Source of the DNA: Streptomyces sp. B1I3
GTDB lineage: Bacteria; Actinomycetota; Actinomycetes; Streptomycetales; Streptomycetaceae
DNA length: 64,000 bases
Reading direction: 5' to 3'
Assembly (NCBI RefSeq): GCF_030816615.1
Contig: NZ_JAUSYD010000001.1
Span: forward strand, 744,001 to 808,000
The translations under genes were made by a program, and so were the position numbers. Of this stretch, positions 52,177-59,848 are shown one piece after another. Under the pieces are notes generated by a model. The model saw only the letters and a list, made by a program, of their open reading frames with translations, ran no database searches and was not told the DNA's origin. The first letter of the stretch is position 1, and the number at the start of each line of letters is the position of its first letter.

Positions 52177-53139
52177 ATGTTCGATCAACGCACTGGACCT
52201 TCTCTGCCGCGGACCCGAGGTGTGCTCTCCGCGGGTGTGGTCCGATATCTGCGCGGCGAGGGCACGCTGCCGGATCCCGGCGCGGCCCTGGACGCCGATC
52301 CGTACGGTGACGATCTGCACCTGGCCCTCTACGTCTGCTACGAGCTGCACTACCAGGGGTTCGCCGGTGTCCGGCCGGAGCTCGAGTGGGACCCGGCGCT
52401 GCTCGCGCTGCGCGGGGCGCTCGAGGACCGATTCCTGACGGCCCTGCGACGGGACGCCACCGGTGAGGCCGATCTGGACGAGGCGCTGGCCGGCCTGTTG
52501 GTGGAGCCGGTCCACGGAACCGGCCTCTCCTGGTTCCTGCAGGACAGGGGGGAGCTGCGGCACCTGCGCGACTACGCCGTACAGCGTTCCCTGTACCACC
52601 TCAAGGAGGCCGACCCCCATGCCTGGGTGCTTCCGCGGCTGCGGGGGCGGGCCAAGGCGGGGATGGCCGCGATCGAGTACGACGAGTTCGGAGCGGGCCG
52701 CGCGGACCGCGTCCACGCACAGTTGTTCGCCGATCTCATGACGGACCTGGGTCTCGACACCACCTACGGCCGCTATCTGGACGAGGGCCACGCCGAGATG
52801 CTGGCCCTCGTGAACCAGATGTCGCTGTTCGGGCTGCACCGGCGCCTGCGCGGTGCGCTCGTGGGACACTTCGCCGCCGTCGAGATCACCTCGTCCCCCG
52901 CCTCACGACGCCTGGCCCACGCCATGGAGCGTACGGGCGCGGGCCGCGCCGCGGAGTTCTTCTACACGGAACACGTCGAGGCGGACGCCGTCCACGAGCA
53001 GGTGGTCCGCCGCGAGGTGATCGGCGGGCTGCTGGACGACGAGCCGCACCTGGCCGCCGACATCGCCTTCGGGATCACCGCGACCTCCTGGCTGGAGGAC
53101 CGGCTCGGGGACCGTCTGCTGGCGGCATGGCAGGACTGA
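52177..53139 (+). CDS. Iron-containing redox enzyme (haem-oxygenase-like diiron oxidase fold)
   Basis: A 320-residue all-helical protein of the haem-oxygenase-like diiron oxidase superfamily. Candidate metal ligands are Glu56 and His58 in CYELHYQGF, Glu167/Asp169/Glu170 in AAIEYDEFGAG, and Glu265, His266, Glu268 and His273 in YTEHVEADAVHE. Related enzymes oxidise amino acids or fatty acids using dioxygen (for example SznF, UndA), but the substrate here is unknown. GGAGG precedes ATG 52177. It is followed by a HemK2-like methyltransferase and a CDGSH protein, all on the plus strand. Confidence 0.85.
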   Translation: MFDQRTGPSLPRTRGVLSAGVVRYLRGEGTLPDPGAALDADPYGDDLHLALYVCYELHYQGFAGVRPELEWDPALLALRGALEDRFLTALRRDATGEADLDEALAGLLVEPVHGTGLSWFLQDRGELRHLRDYAVQRSLYHLKEADPHAWVLPRLRGRAKAGMAAIEYDEFGAGRADRVHAQLFADLMTDLGLDTTYGRYLDEGHAEMLALVNQMSLFGLHRRLRGALVGHFAAVEITSSPASRRLAHAMERTGAGRAAEFFYTEHVEADAVHEQVVRREVIGGLLDDEPHLAADIAFGITATSWLEDRLGDRLLAAWQD

Positions 53140-53260
53140 GCCCGGCTCGTCCCACTTGCTCGTGGTCACATCGAGTGACGCCAGAGGTGGTGGCCGGGGC
53201 CTACCCGGCGGAGTCTTTTAAACAGACGTGTGTTCGCACCCGTTCGCAAGGGAGTCGTAG

Positions 53261-53947
53261 ATGTCCACAGAAATGACCGAGGACGCCCGTCCCGCTCGCC
53301 CTATCGTGACGCTTCCCGGCGTGTACGCGCCGCAGCACGACACACGCCTTCTCATGGCGGCCCTGGACAAGGAGCGGATCGGCCCCGGCACCGACGTCCT
53401 GGACCTCGGCACAGGCAGTGGCGCCCTCGCCCTGCACGCGGCGCAGCTGGGTGCCCGGGTGACGGCCGTGGACATCTCCTGGCGGGCGGTGCTGACCGCT
53501 CGCCTGAACGCGCTGCTGCGCCGCCGGCACATCACCGTGCAGCGGAGCGACCTGCTGTCGTCGCTCCCCGGCCGCTCCTACGACCTGGTGATCTGCAACC
53601 CGCCCTATGTGCCGTCGCCCCTCGGCCGGATTCCGGGGCACGGAGCCGCCCGGGCCTGGGACGCCGGACGTGACGGGCGCGCGATCCTCGATCGTCTGTG
53701 CGAGACGGCTCCGGCCGCGCTACGTCCGGGCGGCCGCCTTCTGATCGTGCACTCGGGCCTGTGCAACAGCGACGTGACCCTGCGCCGCCTGTCCGACGCC
53801 GGCCTGCACGCCGGCGTCGTCGACCGCGCGTTCGTGCCGCTGGGGCCCGTGCTGAGATCGCGGTTGCACTGGCTGAGGGACAGGGGCCTGCTGAAGGCGG
53901 GCGACATGCTGGAGGAACTGGTGGTCATCCGTGCCGAACACCCCTGA
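53261..53947 (+). CDS. HemK2/MTQ2-like methyltransferase
   Basis: A 228-residue Rossmann methyltransferase. Motif I VLDLGTGSGALALHAAQ is followed by VTAVDISWRAVLTARLNALL and the amide-methylation motif ICNPPYVPS, the NPPY signature of Gln or Asn N5-methyltransferases such as HemK/PrmC and MTQ2. In actinobacteria this subtype is not the release factor enzyme PrmC, which is longer. Target unknown. AAGGGAG stands 6 bases before ATG 53261. The stop overlaps the next gene by 17 bases, so they are coupled. Confidence 0.85.
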   Translation: MSTEMTEDARPARPIVTLPGVYAPQHDTRLLMAALDKERIGPGTDVLDLGTGSGALALHAAQLGARVTAVDISWRAVLTARLNALLRRRHITVQRSDLLSSLPGRSYDLVICNPPYVPSPLGRIPGHGAARAWDAGRDGRAILDRLCETAPAALRPGGRLLIVHSGLCNSDVTLRRLSDAGLHAGVVDRAFVPLGPVLRSRLHWLRDRGLLKAGDMLEELVVIRAEHP

Positions 53948-54167
53948 ACGCCCCCGCAGGATCTCCGTCGAGGACCAGGGCCCCATGCTCGTCGAGGGGC
54001 CCGTGGAAGTCACGTGCGCCGACGGCAGCGTGGCCGTCTCCGACCGGTTCGTCGTCGCCGTCTGCACGTGCCGTCGCAGCCGGATGTATCCGTGGTGCGA
54101 CACCAGCCACCGCCGTCGGGTCAAGCGCGAGGAGAACACGGAGGCCGAGGACGGCCCGGCCTCCTGA
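53931..54167 (+). CDS. CDGSH iron-sulfur domain protein
   Basis: A 78-residue protein with one CDGSH motif: CTCRRSRMYPWCDTSH (C45-x-C47-x2-S-x3-P-x-C56-D-x2-H60), which binds a redox-active [2Fe-2S] cluster by three cysteines and one histidine. The usual Gly after CD is Thr here. N-terminal strand MLVEGPVEVTCADGSV matches the small actinobacterial type. GTG 53931 lies inside the end of the methyltransferase gene. It may deliver electrons or a cluster to the diiron enzyme two genes upstream (inference). Confidence 0.88.
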   Translation: MPNTPERPRRISVEDQGPMLVEGPVEVTCADGSVAVSDRFVVAVCTCRRSRMYPWCDTSHRRRVKREENTEAEDGPAS

Positions 54168-54187
54168 CGCTCCCGCGCGGAGCCCTT

Positions 54188-55429
54188 TCAGCCCTCGGCC
54201 GCCGGCTCCGCGGTGCCCGTGGCCCCGCGGAGCCGGCGGGCCGCCGCCCGCAGCCGGGGATGGCGCTCGTGCACCTCCGCCGACCTGCGGTCGAGCTCCT
54301 CGGCCAGTCGTTCCGTGCGCTTGTCGATGTCCAGTTCGTCGAGGATCCGGTCGACCTCCGCGAGCAGGGCTCCGTGCAGCTGCCACTGCCGTGGGTGCTC
54401 CTGGACGTCCTCGAGCAGCAGGTTCGCCACGTGGTCACGCGTGGCCCTGCTGCGTTCGAGCGCGTCGGCGAGCCGCTCCTCGGCCTCCTCCCCGCTGGCT
54501 GCGATCGGCGTGGTGATCATCACGGCGAAGCCCTCGATGGCATCGGACATGTGACCGAACAACTCTCTGAGGCAGACGGCCACGTCCTCAGGGAAGAGCG
54601 ACTCGTCGGTGCGCGCCTTCGCCAGGTCCGTCACCGTGCGCGTCAGTACGCGCAGCACGACGGCGCAGATCTCCAGTGTGTCGAGTCCTGTCCGCAGGAC
54701 GACGCGGTAAAGAAGTCCGTGTCTGACCCTCGGGTTGAGCATCAGGCTTTCCTCGGCCTGCCGCAGCGAGGCGTCGACCTCGACGATGTCGTGGTCCAGC
54801 CGCCGTGCCTCGTGCAGGCGTGCGGCGGCCTGCGGTACGGGGTGATTGCCGCCGACCTCGTCGCCCAGCGCCCTGAACATGTCGCCCATCCGCTCTCCCA
54901 GACCGCTGATGGAGACACCCGCCGACTGCACCCACACGGGCGGCGCGAACAGGAGGTTGAACAGCAGTCCGACGCCGGCACCGATCAGGGTCTCCAGCAC
55001 CCGCTCCCAGGCGGTGTTGGCGACCTGTGAGACTCCGAGGACCAGCATCGCGCTGATCGCCACCTCCACCACGAACTCGTTCACCCGGACCAGTCGTCCG
55101 ATGAGCAGCGAAGTGAAGATCGTCAGCCCGAGACTCCACCAGCTGAGGCCCACCAGGGAGCTGAAGCCGCTGGCGATCAGGACCCCCACGACGACGGCGT
55201 TGACCCGTCGGATGCCCGTGGTGAGCGTCGCGTAGAGGGTCACCTGGACCACCAGCAACGCCGTGAGCGGAGCGGTCAGGGGGGCGGGATGAGGGGCCGG
55301 CAGGACGAACTGGGCGACCGCGAAGGCGATGACCGCAGCCGCTGTCGACCGCAGCACCTGCGCAGCGGCCGGCTCGGTGCTGCGCCGGACGAGTTTGATG
55401 ACGGGTGCGGGCGCGGATACTCCAGGCAT
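54188..55429 (-). CDS. FUSC-family (aromatic acid exporter-like) membrane protein
   Basis: A 413-residue protein. Six membrane helices (about residues 15-165; STAAAVIAFAVAQFVLPAPHPAPLTAPLTALLVVQVTLYATL is the conserved first pair of an FUSC_2 / ArAE_1 domain) are followed by a long soluble helical domain (about 170-413; ERMGDMFRALGDEVGG, DLDIDKRTERLAEEL). It is of the smaller Streptomyces type; function unknown but probably a transporter. It converges with the CDGSH gene (20-base gap). ATG 55429. Confidence 0.82.
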   Translation of the reverse strand: MPGVSAPAPVIKLVRRSTEPAAAQVLRSTAAAVIAFAVAQFVLPAPHPAPLTAPLTALLVVQVTLYATLTTGIRRVNAVVVGVLIASGFSSLVGLSWWSLGLTIFTSLLIGRLVRVNEFVVEVAISAMLVLGVSQVANTAWERVLETLIGAGVGLLFNLLFAPPVWVQSAGVSISGLGERMGDMFRALGDEVGGNHPVPQAAARLHEARRLDHDIVEVDASLRQAEESLMLNPRVRHGLLYRVVLRTGLDTLEICAVVLRVLTRTVTDLAKARTDESLFPEDVAVCLRELFGHMSDAIEGFAVMITTPIAASGEEAEERLADALERSRATRDHVANLLLEDVQEHPRQWQLHGALLAEVDRILDELDIDKRTERLAEELDRRSAEVHERHPRLRAAARRLRGATGTAEPAAEG

Positions 55430-55549
55430 TCTTTGACGGTGCCCCGAACAGTGCGCTCGCAACGCTTTCGACACGCAAACTCCGTACGGATGTATGGGTG
55501 CCACGATCGAGCACGTGCCGGGAGGGCCGGACGGAGGGATGGTGGAGGT

Positions 55550-55732
55550 ATGGCTATCTCACTGACACCCCCGACCGAGACTCCCCCCGCGGAGGGGTCC
55601 ACCAGCGAAGCGCACATGGAGCGCCCGGACGGTGGGATCTGGGAGCATCCCGTGTTCTGGGCGGTCCTGGTGCTGCTCGGTTCGGCGGTCGTCGCCGGAT
55701 ACTTCATCGCCCGGATCTTCGGCTTCGCATGA
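55550..55732 (+). CDS. Small membrane protein coupled to endonuclease gene
   Basis: A 60-residue protein: a Pro/Thr/Glu-rich N-terminus, MERPDGGIWEHPVFW, and a single membrane helix (AVLVLLGSAVVAGYFIARIF). Not recognised as a named family. Its stop overlaps the start of the next gene (ATGA). Translation of the two is therefore coupled, yet a membrane microprotein and a DNA-glycosylase-like protein have no obvious link. Confidence 0.65.
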   Translation: MAISLTPPTETPPAEGSTSEAHMERPDGGIWEHPVFWAVLVLLGSAVVAGYFIARIFGFA

Positions 55733-56343
55733 GTGACCGGGAAACGCTCGGCACGTTGCTGGAGCAGCATGGCACCACGTACGCGGAGGAGGCGGGTATC
55801 CGGCTGCGCGACACCCCGCAGCCCCTGTATCAGCTCCTGGTGCTGAGCCACCTGCTGAGCGCCCGGATCCGGGCGTCGGTGGCGGTGGCCGCGGCGAAGG
55901 CACTGTTCGCACACGGGATGCGCACTGCGCGCCGGATGGCCGACGCGACGTGGCAGCAGCGGGTGGACGCGCTGGGCGAGGGCGGGTACCGCCGCTACGA
56001 CGAGCGGACGGCGACCCAGCTGGGGCAGGGCGCGGAGCTGCTGCTCGACGCGTACGGCGGCGACCTGCGCCGCCTCCGCCGGGAGGCCGACGGGGACGTG
56101 GACGCGCTCCGCGCCGGACTCCGCCGCTTTCCCGGGATGGGCCCGATGGGCGCCGACATCTTCCTGCGCGAGGTGCAGGCCGTGTGGTCCGAGGTCGCGC
56201 CCCGTCTCGACCCGAAGGCGCTGCAGGGCGCGGACCGGCTCGGCCTGCCCACCTCACCGGAGAGGCTGACGGAACTCGCGGACGGCCATGACCCTGCCGT
56301 CCTCGCCGCGGCGCTGGTGCGCGCGGCACTGCACAAGGGGTGA
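55729..56343 (+). CDS. Endonuclease III / HhH-GPD-like protein
   Basis: A 204-residue all-helical protein resembling the endonuclease III fold. QPLYQLLVLSHLLSARIRASVAVAAAKALFAHG is the first helical part (compare LLSAQATD in EndoIII), the helix-hairpin-helix is RRFPGMGPMGADIFLREV, and PRLDPKAL holds an Asp near the catalytic position. The catalytic Lys of the hairpin (GVGxKTA in EndoIII) is replaced, and no cysteine cluster for an iron-sulfur centre is present. It may therefore bind DNA without glycosylase-lyase activity. ATG 55729 overlaps the microprotein stop. Confidence 0.75.
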   Translation: MSDRETLGTLLEQHGTTYAEEAGIRLRDTPQPLYQLLVLSHLLSARIRASVAVAAAKALFAHGMRTARRMADATWQQRVDALGEGGYRRYDERTATQLGQGAELLLDAYGGDLRRLRREADGDVDALRAGLRRFPGMGPMGADIFLREVQAVWSEVAPRLDPKALQGADRLGLPTSPERLTELADGHDPAVLAAALVRAALHKG

Positions 56344-56374
56344 GCCCGGGGCCGCGGAAGGGTGCGACCTGCGG

Positions 56375-57124
56375 TCAGCGCTGCGGTCGTCTGCCACCCG
56401 GCTTGACGGAACGGCCCTCCACGAGCGCCCGCCGGATCCCGGCGGCCGCGGCCCTCGCGTGCTCCGTCGTCGCCGTGCGGTCCGCGACCGAGGTGACGAA
56501 GCGGTGTGTGGGGCGCAGGCAGTGGCCGCAGGGGGTGTCGGACGTGAGCAGGTAGCCGTCCTCGCACTGGGGCTGCGTGCAGGTGCCCGGTCCCACCAGT
56601 GCCTCGGCGATCTCCTGGGGTGCCCAGCGGCGCCGGCCCTCCTCGTCCTTCTCGTGGAGGGCGTGGGACCAGCGGACGTTCCATCGGCGTTCGAGGCGTT
56701 CCAGCAGCTGGTCGGGCGTACGCCGGGCGAGCTCCCGGTGGATCAGATCGTGGACCGTACGCGGCATGCGGTGGCCGAGCGCCTGGAGGAGGGGCTGGGG
56801 CAGGGCCTGCAGGACGTAGTTGACCGGGTCCCCGGCCGCTCGCTCCCGCCACCTGCGGCAGGCGCACGGCCCCTGGGCGGGCAGCGGCCCGCGGCAGCGG
56901 CCGCACACGCCACGGCAATCGGCGCACAGCCCGTCGTCGAGTCCGTCCAGGTGGGGCGCGGGGGCCCGGCCGCAGTCGCGGCAGCAGGCGGCGCAGGGCC
57001 CGCAGAGACGTTCGTCGCCCAGCTTCGTCGTCCACCGGCGTTGCTGACAGCGGCAGCAGAGCGCGTTGTTGCAGTACTCGTGGTGGGCGGCTCCCGACTG
57101 CCGGCCGGGTGGCGGGAATGACAT
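56375..57124 (-). CDS. Cys-rich putative multi-zinc-binding protein of unknown function
   Basis: A 249-residue protein I do not recognise. The first 95 residues hold about 18 cysteines, many in CxxC pairs (CCRCQQRRW, CGPCAACCRDCGRA, CADCRGVCGRC, CACRRW), like several zinc ribbons in series. A helical middle follows (VNYVLQALPQPLLQALGHRMPRTVHDLIHRELARRTPDQLLERLERRWNVRW), and a further CxxC pair (TCTQPQCEDG, CGHC) lies near residue 195. It ends with a basic tail. The layout suggests nucleic acid binding. ATG 57124. It lies downstream of a small membrane protein; both may be remnants of a mobile element. Confidence 0.65.
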   Translation of the reverse strand: MSFPPPGRQSGAAHHEYCNNALCCRCQQRRWTTKLGDERLCGPCAACCRDCGRAPAPHLDGLDDGLCADCRGVCGRCRGPLPAQGPCACRRWRERAAGDPVNYVLQALPQPLLQALGHRMPRTVHDLIHRELARRTPDQLLERLERRWNVRWSHALHEKDEEGRRRWAPQEIAEALVGPGTCTQPQCEDGYLLTSDTPCGHCLRPTHRFVTSVADRTATTEHARAAAAGIRRALVEGRSVKPGGRRPQR

Positions 57125-57284
57125 CGCTGCGTTCTCCAGGTGCGGGGCGAGGAACGGTCGGGTCCCGGCCGTGTCGGCGAAGCGCGTGCGCGGGTCCGCG
57201 GACGACGGTATCGCCCCTCACGGGTCGCGTGCGGCGCTCCGCCACGATCGCAGCCATTGTCCCGCACCTGGAGGGTGCGTGGGT

Positions 57285-57479
57285 TCAGGGCCTGAGGCCG
57301 CTCACCACATCAGCGGTGGCGGTGATCCCCTCATGGATGCTCGGCGCCATGCTCGTACTCGCCAGCAGGAAGCCGAGGAGGGCGCAGACGATGGCGTGCG
57401 AGAGCTTGAGTCCGCCGTTGCGCAGGAAGATCACTGCGAGGACCAGCAGAAGCAGCACCAATGAGATCGAAATGGCCAT
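57285..57479 (-). CDS. Small membrane protein (integrative-element type)
   Basis: A 64-residue protein with two hydrophobic helices (MAISISLVLLLLVLAVIFL and SHAIVCALLGFLLASTSMA) separated by RNGGLK. Proteins of this shape and sequence occur near transfer genes of actinomycete integrative elements, as far as I recall; no integrase or replication gene is present here. GGAGG is 6 bases before ATG 57479. Followed 160 bases later by the Cys-rich gene. Confidence 0.6.
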   Translation of the reverse strand: MAISISLVLLLLVLAVIFLRNGGLKLSHAIVCALLGFLLASTSMAPSIHEGITATADVVSGLRP

Positions 57480-57618
57480 GGCCAACCTCCTCCGCCGCGC
57501 CTGGATTGCGGCTTTCGGCCGTCAGTGTGGCGCAGTGGAGGAGCCGTTCGGCGGACCGGCGGGTCCGCCGAACGGGTGTTGACGCACGGTAGTCGCAGGC
57601 GCCCGCCCGAGGAGGCGG

Positions 57619-58500
57619 TCAGAACGCGCCGCGGCCGTCCCGGTCGCGGCGACGGAGAAAGGCCTCCAGCCCCGCCAGGTCGTCGGTGTTCAGGTGGTCG
57701 ACACCTGCGGCGAGGAGCTCGGCCCACACGGCGTCCCGCTCCGGTCCGGCCGTGTCGGGGGTGCCCCAGAAGCGGACACGCCGGCCCTCCCGGTGGGCCG
57801 CCGTCACCAGGGCGCGCAGCCGGTCCCTCTCCGCGGCGGGGAAGGGGCCCGTACCCAGCCAGCCGAAGCTCTGCGTCCAGTTGCCGCTGATGAGGGGGGC
57901 GAAGGAGGCGGGCGCGGCTGCGCCCAGGTCCTCGAGCCTGCCGTCGTAGAAGGCGTACCGCACGGGCTGGGCCTCCATCGGGACGCGGGCGGCGCGGTCA
58001 CCCGAGATGACGGGGGTGACCGCCCCCGTGTGGACTCTGCCGTTGACGGAGCGGGTCAGGATGTGGCGGTACCGCAGGAGCACCCGGTCGAGCGCGAGGT
58101 AGGCGGCGGCGCCGTCGGCCTTGATGTCGATCAGCAGTTGCAGGGGCGTGCGGTACCCGGCATGGACGGGACCGTGGTTGGCCCGGGTCCGGGCCAGCAG
58201 CGGGTCGAGGTAGAGCGAGGTGAGGGTGCGGGAGGGGTCGAGACCTGCGGGCTCATGGGCCACGAGCAGTTCGCCGTCCACGAGGAAGACGTCCGCCTCG
58301 ACGCTGGTGAACCCGTGCGCGAGCGCGTCGTGGAGGGGGCGCGGGTGCAGGTAGTCGTTGTGGGCGTGGGCACGTGCCAGGGGGCGCGGACCGCGTGGGC
58401 GGGCAGGCGCCGCGGTGGCGGCCTGGGCGGGGACGAAGGCACCCGCGGCGGCGGTGGCCAGGGCGGTGGTGACGACTCTGCGACGGGTCAGGTGTGCCAT
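57619..58500 (-). CDS. Tat-exported glycerophosphodiester/phosphatidylinositol phosphodiesterase-like protein
   Basis: A 293-residue secreted protein. MAHLTRRRVVTTALATAAAGAFVPAQAATA is a twin-arginine signal peptide. The TIM-barrel domain has AHAHNDYLHPRPLHDAL (catalytic His region), VEADVFLVDGELLVAH (Glu/Asp metal ligands and second His), LLIDIKADG, and HLNTDDLAGLEAFL near the end. It belongs to the PI-PLC/GDPD superfamily found in Streptomyces; substrate probably a glycerophosphodiester. ATG 58500. Confidence 0.85.
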   Translation of the reverse strand: MAHLTRRRVVTTALATAAAGAFVPAQAATAAPARPRGPRPLARAHAHNDYLHPRPLHDALAHGFTSVEADVFLVDGELLVAHEPAGLDPSRTLTSLYLDPLLARTRANHGPVHAGYRTPLQLLIDIKADGAAAYLALDRVLLRYRHILTRSVNGRVHTGAVTPVISGDRAARVPMEAQPVRYAFYDGRLEDLGAAAPASFAPLISGNWTQSFGWLGTGPFPAAERDRLRALVTAAHREGRRVRFWGTPDTAGPERDAVWAELLAAGVDHLNTDDLAGLEAFLRRRDRDGRGAF

Positions 58501-58650
58501 GGAGTCTCCCTGAAGCGGTCGGGCGGAGCGGGCGGCGGACGCGACGAGTATGGGGCCCCGCAGGAGCCGAAAGGCAGGTACCTGCCAAGAGTTGGGGTCG
58601 CCGTCGTCCACGCGTCGGCTGCGCCGCGCCTGCCGTTCTCCGGGCACGGC

Positions 58651-58686
58651 GGAGCGGGGGCCCACGTCCTCGTGTGCCCCCGCTCC
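58651..58686 (-). terminator. Hairpin terminator after the acyl-CoA dehydrogenase operon
   Basis: Perfect 11-base-pair arms (58651-58661 and 58676-58686), loop 14 bases, just downstream (minus strand) of the last acyl-CoA dehydrogenase gene. Confidence 0.75.
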
Positions 58687-58696
58687 GGTGTGTGCG

Positions 58697-59848
58697 CTAC
58701 GGGGCCGGAAGCTCCACCAGCTCTGCGACGGCCTCGCGGTGGCGTCCCGCCGTGCCGTACGCGATCGAGTCGGCCTTGGCCCGCTTGAGGTAGAGGTGTG
58801 CGGGGTGCTCCCAGGTCATGCCGATCCCACCGTGCAGCTGGACGCACTCCTCCGCCGCGTGCACCGCGACCTTCGAGCAGTAGGCCTGCGCCACGGCCAC
58901 CGCGAGCGGTGTGTCGGGGCTCCCGGACGCCAGCGCGTCGGCGGCGTTGCGGGCGGCGGCGCGCGCGGAGACGACCTCCAGCCAGAGCTGTGCCATCCGG
59001 TGCTTGAGCGCCTGGAAGGAGCCGATCGGGCGGTTGAACTGATGGCGTTCCCGGGTGTGCCTGACGGTCTCGGTCAGACACCATTCGGCGAGGCCGAGCT
59101 GCTCGGAGGCGAGCAGTCCCGCACCGGCCAGCAGCCCCTTCGACACGGCCTCGGCGGCCGGACCCGGCTCCGCCAGCAGGGTTCCGGCGGCGCCGGTCAG
59201 GGTGACGCCGGCGAGAGGGCGGGTCAGGTCGAGCGGGACCAAGGGCTGTACGGCGACGCCCTCCCCCGTGGTCTCGACCGCGAACAGGCCCTCCTCGGTC
59301 GGCACCAGCAGCACATCGGCCGCCGCCGCCTCGGCGACACCCGTGACGGTCCGCTCGAGCGTGCCCGTCATCGCGGCGGCCGCGTCGGCGGCGGACATGG
59401 CGAACGGCAGGGCGAGGACGGCGACCTTACGGCCCGCCGCCAGGTCCCCGAGGAGCTCACCGACCGGGCCGTCGTGCGCGCCGAGCGCGAGCAGGACCTC
59501 GGTGGCGACGACCGAACTCGTCAGGTACGGGGCGGGCGCGGCGCTCCGGCCGAGCTCCTCCAGGACCACCGCGGCCTCGCGGTGGGTGGCTCCCTGACCA
59601 CCGAGCTTCTCGGGTACCAGCAGACCTGCCGCTCCGATCCCGGTGGCGAGCGATTCCCAGAGCCGTGGGTCGTACGGCGTGCCGGACTCGAGGCCGGCGA
59701 TCACCGTCGGCGCGTCGGCCCGGTGGGCGAGCAGCGAGCGCACGGCCGACCGCAGGTCCTCCTCGGCCTCCGAGTACAGCAGGTCGGGTGTACGGCCGGG
59801 CTCGGTCCGTGCGGATTCGGTCCGTGCGGATTCGCTTCGTGCGGTCAT
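58697..59848 (-). CDS. Acyl-CoA dehydrogenase (smaller subunit type)
   Basis: A 383-residue acyl-CoA dehydrogenase. LRSAVRSLLAHR is the start of the helical domain; QLGLAEWCLTETVRHTRERHQFNRPIGSFQALKHRMAQLWLEVVSARAA and CVQLHGGIGMTWEHPAHLYLKRAK are the FAD-binding C-terminal motifs. The central beta domain is Ala/Val-rich and the catalytic Glu near the end is not where it sits in FadE proteins. Together with the next gene it probably forms a heteromer, as for steroid and long-chain acyl-CoA dehydrogenase pairs in actinobacteria. Its start overlaps the previous stop (ATGA). Third gene of the operon. Confidence 0.85.
   Translation of the reverse strand: MTARSESARTESARTEPGRTPDLLYSEAEEDLRSAVRSLLAHRADAPTVIAGLESGTPYDPRLWESLATGIGAAGLLVPEKLGGQGATHREAAVVLEELGRSAAPAPYLTSSVVATEVLLALGAHDGPVGELLGDLAAGRKVAVLALPFAMSAADAAAAMTGTLERTVTGVAEAAAADVLLVPTEEGLFAVETTGEGVAVQPLVPLDLTRPLAGVTLTGAAGTLLAEPGPAAEAVSKGLLAGAGLLASEQLGLAEWCLTETVRHTRERHQFNRPIGSFQALKHRMAQLWLEVVSARAAARNAADALASGSPDTPLAVAVAQAYCSKVAVHAAEECVQLHGGIGMTWEHPAHLYLKRAKADSIAYGTAGRHREAVAELVELPAP
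59802..59844. repeat. 15-base tandem repeat at the start of a fadE gene
   Basis: TCGGTCCGTGCGGAT occurs twice exactly (59802-59816, 59817-59831) and a third time degenerate. On the minus strand it encodes repeated SARTE in the flexible N-terminus. Confidence 0.75.
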
